Origin: DATARH01 sp035504075
GTDB lineage: Bacteria > Pseudomonadota > Alphaproteobacteria > ATCC43930 > CGMCC-115725
Length of the DNA: 18,350 nt
Direction of reading: 5' to 3'
NCBI GenBank assembly: GCA_035504075.1
Contig: DATJSO010000004.1
Coordinates: 1 to 18,350 of the forward strand
The notes under the pieces were generated by a model. It was not told the origin of the DNA and ran no database searches. It saw only the letters and a program-made list of their open reading frames with translations. Each line of letters starts with the position of its first letter. Position 1 is the first letter of the stretch. Made by a program: the position numbers and the translations under genes. Shown here one piece after another: positions 15,455-18,350 of the stretch.

Positions 15455-15460
15455 ATTATA
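15455..15460 (-). promoter_or_regulatory. Consensus TATAAT box just upstream of selB
   Basis: The minus strand reads TATAAT here, 6 bases before the selB ATG, a perfect -10 hexamer in very GC-rich DNA. Used as a promoter it would start transcription at or near the ATG, giving a leaderless selB mRNA, which fits the lack of a ribosome binding site. The corresponding -35 region (GACTCG at 17-base spacing) is poor, so this may also be chance within the 23-base intergenic gap. Confidence 0.35.
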
Positions 15461-15471
15461 CGCCGGCGCCG

Positions 15472-16167
15472 TTATGCCGAGTCGTGGAAGATGATGCCGA
15501 GCGTGAAGCGCCGGCCGGAACGCAACGGGCTGACGCCGTGCCGCATCGTCGCGCGGTAAAATCCGCGAGTGCCGGCGACCGGGCGGTGGTTGACCGCGAA
15601 CACGACGGCGTCGCCTTGCGCCAGCGGCACGACAGTGCCGCGCGACTGCATGCGCGGCCGGCCCTCGACGAGCAGGAACTCGCCGCCGGCAAAGTCGTGC
15701 TCCGGCGCGCTCAGCAATAGCGTCGCCTGCAGCGGGAAGACGAATTCGCCGTAGAGGTCCTGGTGCAGGCAGTTGTAGTCGCCCGCTTCGTATTTGAGGA
15801 TCAGCGGCGTCGGGCGCTGCTGTCCGGCCGCATGGCACAGCGCGAGGTAATCCGACAGACGCGGCGGAAAGCGCGGCTCCAGCCGCAGCCGCGCGTGCCA
15901 CGCGTCGGCGAGCGGTGCGAGGCGCGCATAAAGCGCATCGCGCAGGGTGGCGACGAGCGGCGGCAGCGGGTAGCGCAGATACTTGTACTCGCCGCTGCCG
16001 AAATTATGCCGCGCCATGACGACGCGCGAGCGGAACGCATCGCGCTCGTCATAGAGCGCGGCGAGCACGCGGCACTCCGCGGCATCAAGCACCGCCGGCA
16101 GCACCGCATGGCCGCGCGCGTCGAGCGCCGCCAGCAGATCGGGCCAGGCGGCCTCACTCGGCAGCAT
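15472..16167 (-). CDS. 2OG-Fe(II) dioxygenase of the ada-linked type (not AlkB)
   Basis: A 231-aa double-stranded beta-helix dioxygenase. The iron triad is H135 and D137 in YNCLHQDLYG and H210 in MRHGVSP. The 2-oxoglutarate-binding arginine is probably R220 in RSGRRFTLGIIFHD. FRSRVVMARHNFGSGEYKY (45-63) and GGEFLLVEGRPRMQSR are typical of an uncharacterised prolyl-hydroxylase-like group often found beside ada. AlkB's RxNxTxR motif is absent, so this is not AlkB. The ATG at 16167 lies inside the end of ada (14-base overlap), suggesting coupled translation and induction as part of the alkylation response. Its substrate (nucleic acid, protein or small molecule) is unknown. Oxidative removal of alkyl groups is a reasonable hypothesis from context. 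Confidence 0.85.
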   Translation of the reverse strand: MLPSEAAWPDLLAALDARGHAVLPAVLDAAECRVLAALYDERDAFRSRVVMARHNFGSGEYKYLRYPLPPLVATLRDALYARLAPLADAWHARLRLEPRFPPRLSDYLALCHAAGQQRPTPLILKYEAGDYNCLHQDLYGEFVFPLQATLLLSAPEHDFAGGEFLLVEGRPRMQSRGTVVPLAQGDAVVFAVNHRPVAGTRGFYRATMRHGVSPLRSGRRFTLGIIFHDSA

Positions 16168-17227
16168 CGGCCGGCGATTCGGATGCGGCGTTGCGTTCGC
16201 GGTCGAGCAATGCCCGCTTGCGCTCGACGCCCCAGCGGTAGCCGGCGAGGCCGCCGTCGCTGCGCACGGCGCGATGGCACGGCACGAGCACGGCGAGCCG
16301 GTTCGTCGCGCAGGCCTGCGCGACGGCGCGCACCGCCGTGGGCCGACCCAAGGCGGCGGCGATGTCGCGGTAGCTGGCAGTCCGGCCCGGCGGAATCTTC
16401 TGCAATGCCCGCCACACCTGCGCCTGGAACGCCGTGCCGCGAATGTCGAGCGGCAGATCGGGCTGGGCGCCCGGGTGCGTGATGAAGGCGGCGATCTGCG
16501 CTGCCCATTCGCGCAATGCGGCATCGGCCGGCGCCAGGTCGGCGGCGGGAAAACGCCGGCGCAATTCGGCTTCAAGGGTTGCCCGGTCGTCGCCGAGCGC
16601 CGTCATGCAGATGCCGCGCTCGGTCGCGGCAACCAGCGCCTGCCCGAGCGGCGTCGCGACGACGGCCCAATGCACCCGCTCGCCCTTGCCGCCGCGCCGG
16701 CGCGCCGCCGGCGTCATGCCGAGCCCGTTTGGCGCCGCATCATAGGCGCGCGAGGCGGCGCCGAACCCGGCGGCATAGAGCGCATCGGCGACCGGCGCGC
16801 CGGCGTCGAGCCGCGCGGCGAAGCGGCCGAGCCGATGCGCCGCGCCCCATTCGCGCGGCGTCGCGCCGGTGACCTGCTTGAACACGCGGTGGAAATGAAA
16901 GCGGCTGATGCCGGCTGCGCCGGCCAGTTCGCCGAGGCTCGGCAGACTGTCGCGGGCTCGGATCAAGGCGCAGGCCCGCTCGATCGCCGCGAGGTGCCGC
17001 GCCGCGGCGGAAGCCTCGTTTGGCCGACAGCGTTTGCACGGCCGGAAGCCGGCAGCTTCAGCCGCCGCCGCCGTTGCGTAGAATGCGACGTTTTCGCGCC
17101 GCGGCCGGCGCGAGGCGCAGCCGGGACGGCAATAGACGCCGGTCGTCTTGACCGAGTAGAAGAAGCTGCCGTCGGCTCGCGCATCATGCGCGACCACCGC
17201 TTGCCAGCATTGCTCTGCATTCAACAT
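16154..17227 (-). CDS. ada: Ada: bifunctional alkylation-repair methyltransferase and transcriptional activator
   Basis: A 357-aa Ada protein with all three parts. The N-terminal zinc domain has C33 and C37 (VYCRPGC) plus C64 and C67 (PCKRC); C33 is the expected acceptor of methyl groups from phosphotriesters. An AraC-type helix-turn-helix spans about 80-165 (ELAGAAGISRFHFHRVFKQVTGATP). The C-terminal O6-methylguanine methyltransferase has acceptor C317 in VLVPCHRAV, preceded by GRTASYRDIA. Once methylated on the N-terminal domain, Ada activates its own operon in known systems. ATG 17227 is chosen because GGAG lies 8 bases upstream. The longer frame from 17251 has none. I cannot recognise a clear Ada box in the 102-base divergent gap. 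It is the first gene of the minus-strand block. Confidence 0.95.
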   Translation of the reverse strand: MLNAEQCWQAVVAHDARADGSFFYSVKTTGVYCRPGCASRRPRRENVAFYATAAAAEAAGFRPCKRCRPNEASAAARHLAAIERACALIRARDSLPSLGELAGAAGISRFHFHRVFKQVTGATPREWGAAHRLGRFAARLDAGAPVADALYAAGFGAASRAYDAAPNGLGMTPAARRRGGKGERVHWAVVATPLGQALVAATERGICMTALGDDRATLEAELRRRFPAADLAPADAALREWAAQIAAFITHPGAQPDLPLDIRGTAFQAQVWRALQKIPPGRTASYRDIAAALGRPTAVRAVAQACATNRLAVLVPCHRAVRSDGGLAGYRWGVERKRALLDRERNAASESPADAAE

Positions 17228-17329
17228 CGCACGCACTCCGCTCGTGTACATGGTGCCAATCTGGCGTGGCGCGCGAAACCCCTCTACCCGGCCCTTGCTG
17301 TTTCATTCGCGGAACAGTCTGATACGGCG

Positions 17330-17887
17330 ATGTTCGGTACCGTCGCCCCGACCGGCTCCGCCCTCGATACGATCGTCCACATCATCCAGGTGTCGCTGAC
17401 GCCGATCTTTCTGCTGTCCGGCATCGCGACGCTGCTCAATGTGTTCTCGGCGCGGCTGGCGCGCGTTGCCGATCAGGTCGATGCGGTGGCCGACGCGCTG
17501 GCCGGCGCGGCGCCGCAGGACGCGGAGACGTTGTCGGCGCAATTGGTGCGCCTGCATCGCCGGTCGGTGGCGCTCGACTTTGCGGTCGTGCTCGGCGCGG
17601 TCGGCGGCGCCGCGACCTGCGGTGCGGTGTTGACCCTGTTTGTCGGCGCGGTGCGGGCGGCGACCGCGGCTTCGGTGCTGTTTTTATTGTTCGGGCTTGC
17701 GGTCGTCTGCGCCCTTGGCGCGATCATTGCCTATACGGCCGAGATGCTGATGGCCGGCGCCGGCATCCGCGTCGACGCGGCGCGCGGCCGGCGTGCCGCC
17801 CGAGCCGAGGCGGGCGAAAGCGGTGATGCCGAACCGCCCGACATCGGTTCGAGCAAGGCGGAAGCTTCCGCCTCGGGAGACGAATGA
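17330..17887 (+). CDS. DUF2721 family membrane protein
   Basis: A 185-aa inner-membrane protein. HIIQVSLTPIFLLSGIATLL, followed by NVFSARLARVADQV (residues 17-50), is the DUF2721 signature: a first helix (about 18-38) followed by a basic amphipathic stretch. Two further hydrophobic helices lie at about 82-106 and 113-136. The intervening segment (50-80) is polar and helical. The C-terminal ~40 residues (Arg-rich, then Ser/Ala/Glu-rich) look disordered and cytoplasmic. Function is unknown for the family. The ATG at 17330 gives the family start, although the ribosome site is weak. The gene is divergent from ada, sharing a 102-base gap. Confidence 0.82.
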   Translation: MFGTVAPTGSALDTIVHIIQVSLTPIFLLSGIATLLNVFSARLARVADQVDAVADALAGAAPQDAETLSAQLVRLHRRSVALDFAVVLGAVGGAATCGAVLTLFVGAVRAATAASVLFLLFGLAVVCALGAIIAYTAEMLMAGAGIRVDAARGRRAARAEAGESGDAEPPDIGSSKAEASASGDE

Positions 17888-17917
17888 CGCGAGCGAAAAA
17901 CCAACCCCGGCGAGTTT

Positions 17918-18350
17918 ATGCCTGCCGCGATTAGCGCCGAGGACATCGAATGCCTCGCGGTCGGCGCCTGGATCCTCGGGACCGGTGGCGGCGGCAGCCC
18001 GTATCTCGGTCTCCTCAACATGCGCCGGCTCTATGCGGCGGGGCACCGCGTCGTGCTTATGTCGCCGTTCGACCTGGCCGACGACGATCGGGTCGCCGTC
18101 GTCTCGAACATGGGGGCGCCGCTTGTCGGCCAGGAGCGGCTGACCGACAGCCGCTCGATCGCCCGCGCCGTGCAGATGCAGGAAGAATATTGCGGCGTCA
18201 AATTCCGCGCCGTCATGCCGCTCGAGATCGGCGGCGGCAACGGGGTACAGCCGCTGATGGCGGCGGCGCATCTCGCCCTGCCGGTCGTCGATGCGGACCT
18301 GATGGGCCGCGCCTATCCCGAGGCGCAGATGACGAGCGCCGCGGTCGGCG
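17918..18350 (+). CDS. DUF917 / S-methyl thiohydantoin desulfurase-like protein (5' part, truncated)
   Basis: The first 144 codons of a gene that leaves the window. Residues 2-35 (ISAEDIECLAVGAWILGTGGGGSPY, in pieces) carry the GTGGGGSPY loop typical of DUF917. Further matches are VSNMGAPLVGQERL, KFRAVMPLEIGGGNG and LPVVDADLMGRAYPEAQM, all conserved in this family. One characterised branch, S-methyl thiohydantoin desulfurase, acts on sulfur heterocycles. Others are encoded beside hydantoinase/oxoprolinase subunits. Cytosolic, with no signal peptide. It begins 30 bases after the DUF2721 stop, so the two may be co-transcribed. The specific substrate and the rest of the protein cannot be judged here. 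Confidence 0.85.
   Translation, partial: MPAAISAEDIECLAVGAWILGTGGGGSPYLGLLNMRRLYAAGHRVVLMSPFDLADDDRVAVVSNMGAPLVGQERLTDSRSIARAVQMQEEYCGVKFRAVMPLEIGGGNGVQPLMAAAHLALPVVDADLMGRAYPEAQMTSAAVG

Noticed and set aside
15449..15901. Upstream extension of the selB frame
   Set aside because: The canonical SelB start MLLATAGHIDHGKT is at 15448; the extension runs through the oxygenase gene in another frame and is not conserved-looking.
15472..16167. Oxygenase called as AlkB because of its place after ada
   Set aside because: The AlkB signature RxNxTxR is absent and the HQD...RHG arrangement matches a different prolyl-hydroxylase-like group.
16274..17329. Upstream extension of the DUF2721 open frame across ada
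   Set aside because: The family match begins at the ATG at 17330; the upstream part is antisense to ada and Arg-rich.
1..18350. tRNA, rRNA, CRISPR, insertion sequence or phage features
   Set aside because: No tRNA-like T-arm consensus in a plausible fold, no spaced direct repeats, no transposase or integrase motif was seen; the selC tRNA was specifically looked for and not found.

Overview
The window is GC-rich DNA (roughly two thirds G+C by eye), densely packed with short intergenic gaps, and most likely chromosomal sequence from an alphaproteobacterium, possibly of the Rhodospirillales type. That placement is an inference from gene families and codon bias, because no rRNA or tRNA gene is present. 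I see no insertion sequence, integrase, phage gene or CRISPR array. Because of the high GC content, very long open frames lie antisense to real genes, and they were discarded.

Layout. (1) Positions 1-816, minus strand: a BadH-like short-chain dehydrogenase and, just downstream of it, the first codons of a probable exported protein. (2) 817-1146: a comparatively AT-rich divergent control region. (3) 1147-1689: a small secreted, cysteine-rich 3D-domain protein. (4) 1811-6632, plus strand: a self-contained drug-efflux operon made of a MarR repressor, an EmrA-type adaptor, an EmrB-type 14-TM pump and a MATE antiporter. A striking nested palindrome lies just before the repressor gene. (5) 6629-7597, minus strand: an aldo/keto reductase whose stop codon overlaps that of the MATE gene. 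(6) 7686-9977, plus strand: a DUF4242 (SCO4226-like) small protein, then a DyP-type peroxidase and a family 1 encapsulin whose reading frames overlap by 8 bases. The peroxidase ends in a flexible linker and an encapsulin-targeting peptide. (7) 10035-17227, minus strand: a tight block read in the order ada, 2OG-Fe(II) oxygenase, selB, N-acyl-D-amino-acid deacylase, lepA. (8) 17330-18350, plus strand: a DUF2721 membrane protein and the 5' part of a DUF917 gene that runs off the window.

How the genes work together. The best-supported functional unit is the encapsulated peroxidase: a protein shell that should carry the DyP enzyme inside, with a putative metal-binding small protein directly upstream. 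The efflux operon is a regulator-plus-two-pump module, probably controlled by its own MarR protein. The ada block begins with alkylation-damage response genes, with a non-AlkB dioxygenase in the place where alkB often sits. It continues into two translational GTPases (SelB and EF4) and an amidohydrolase with an altered metal motif. The presence of selB implies that this organism decodes UGA as selenocysteine, although no selA, selD or selC lies in the window.
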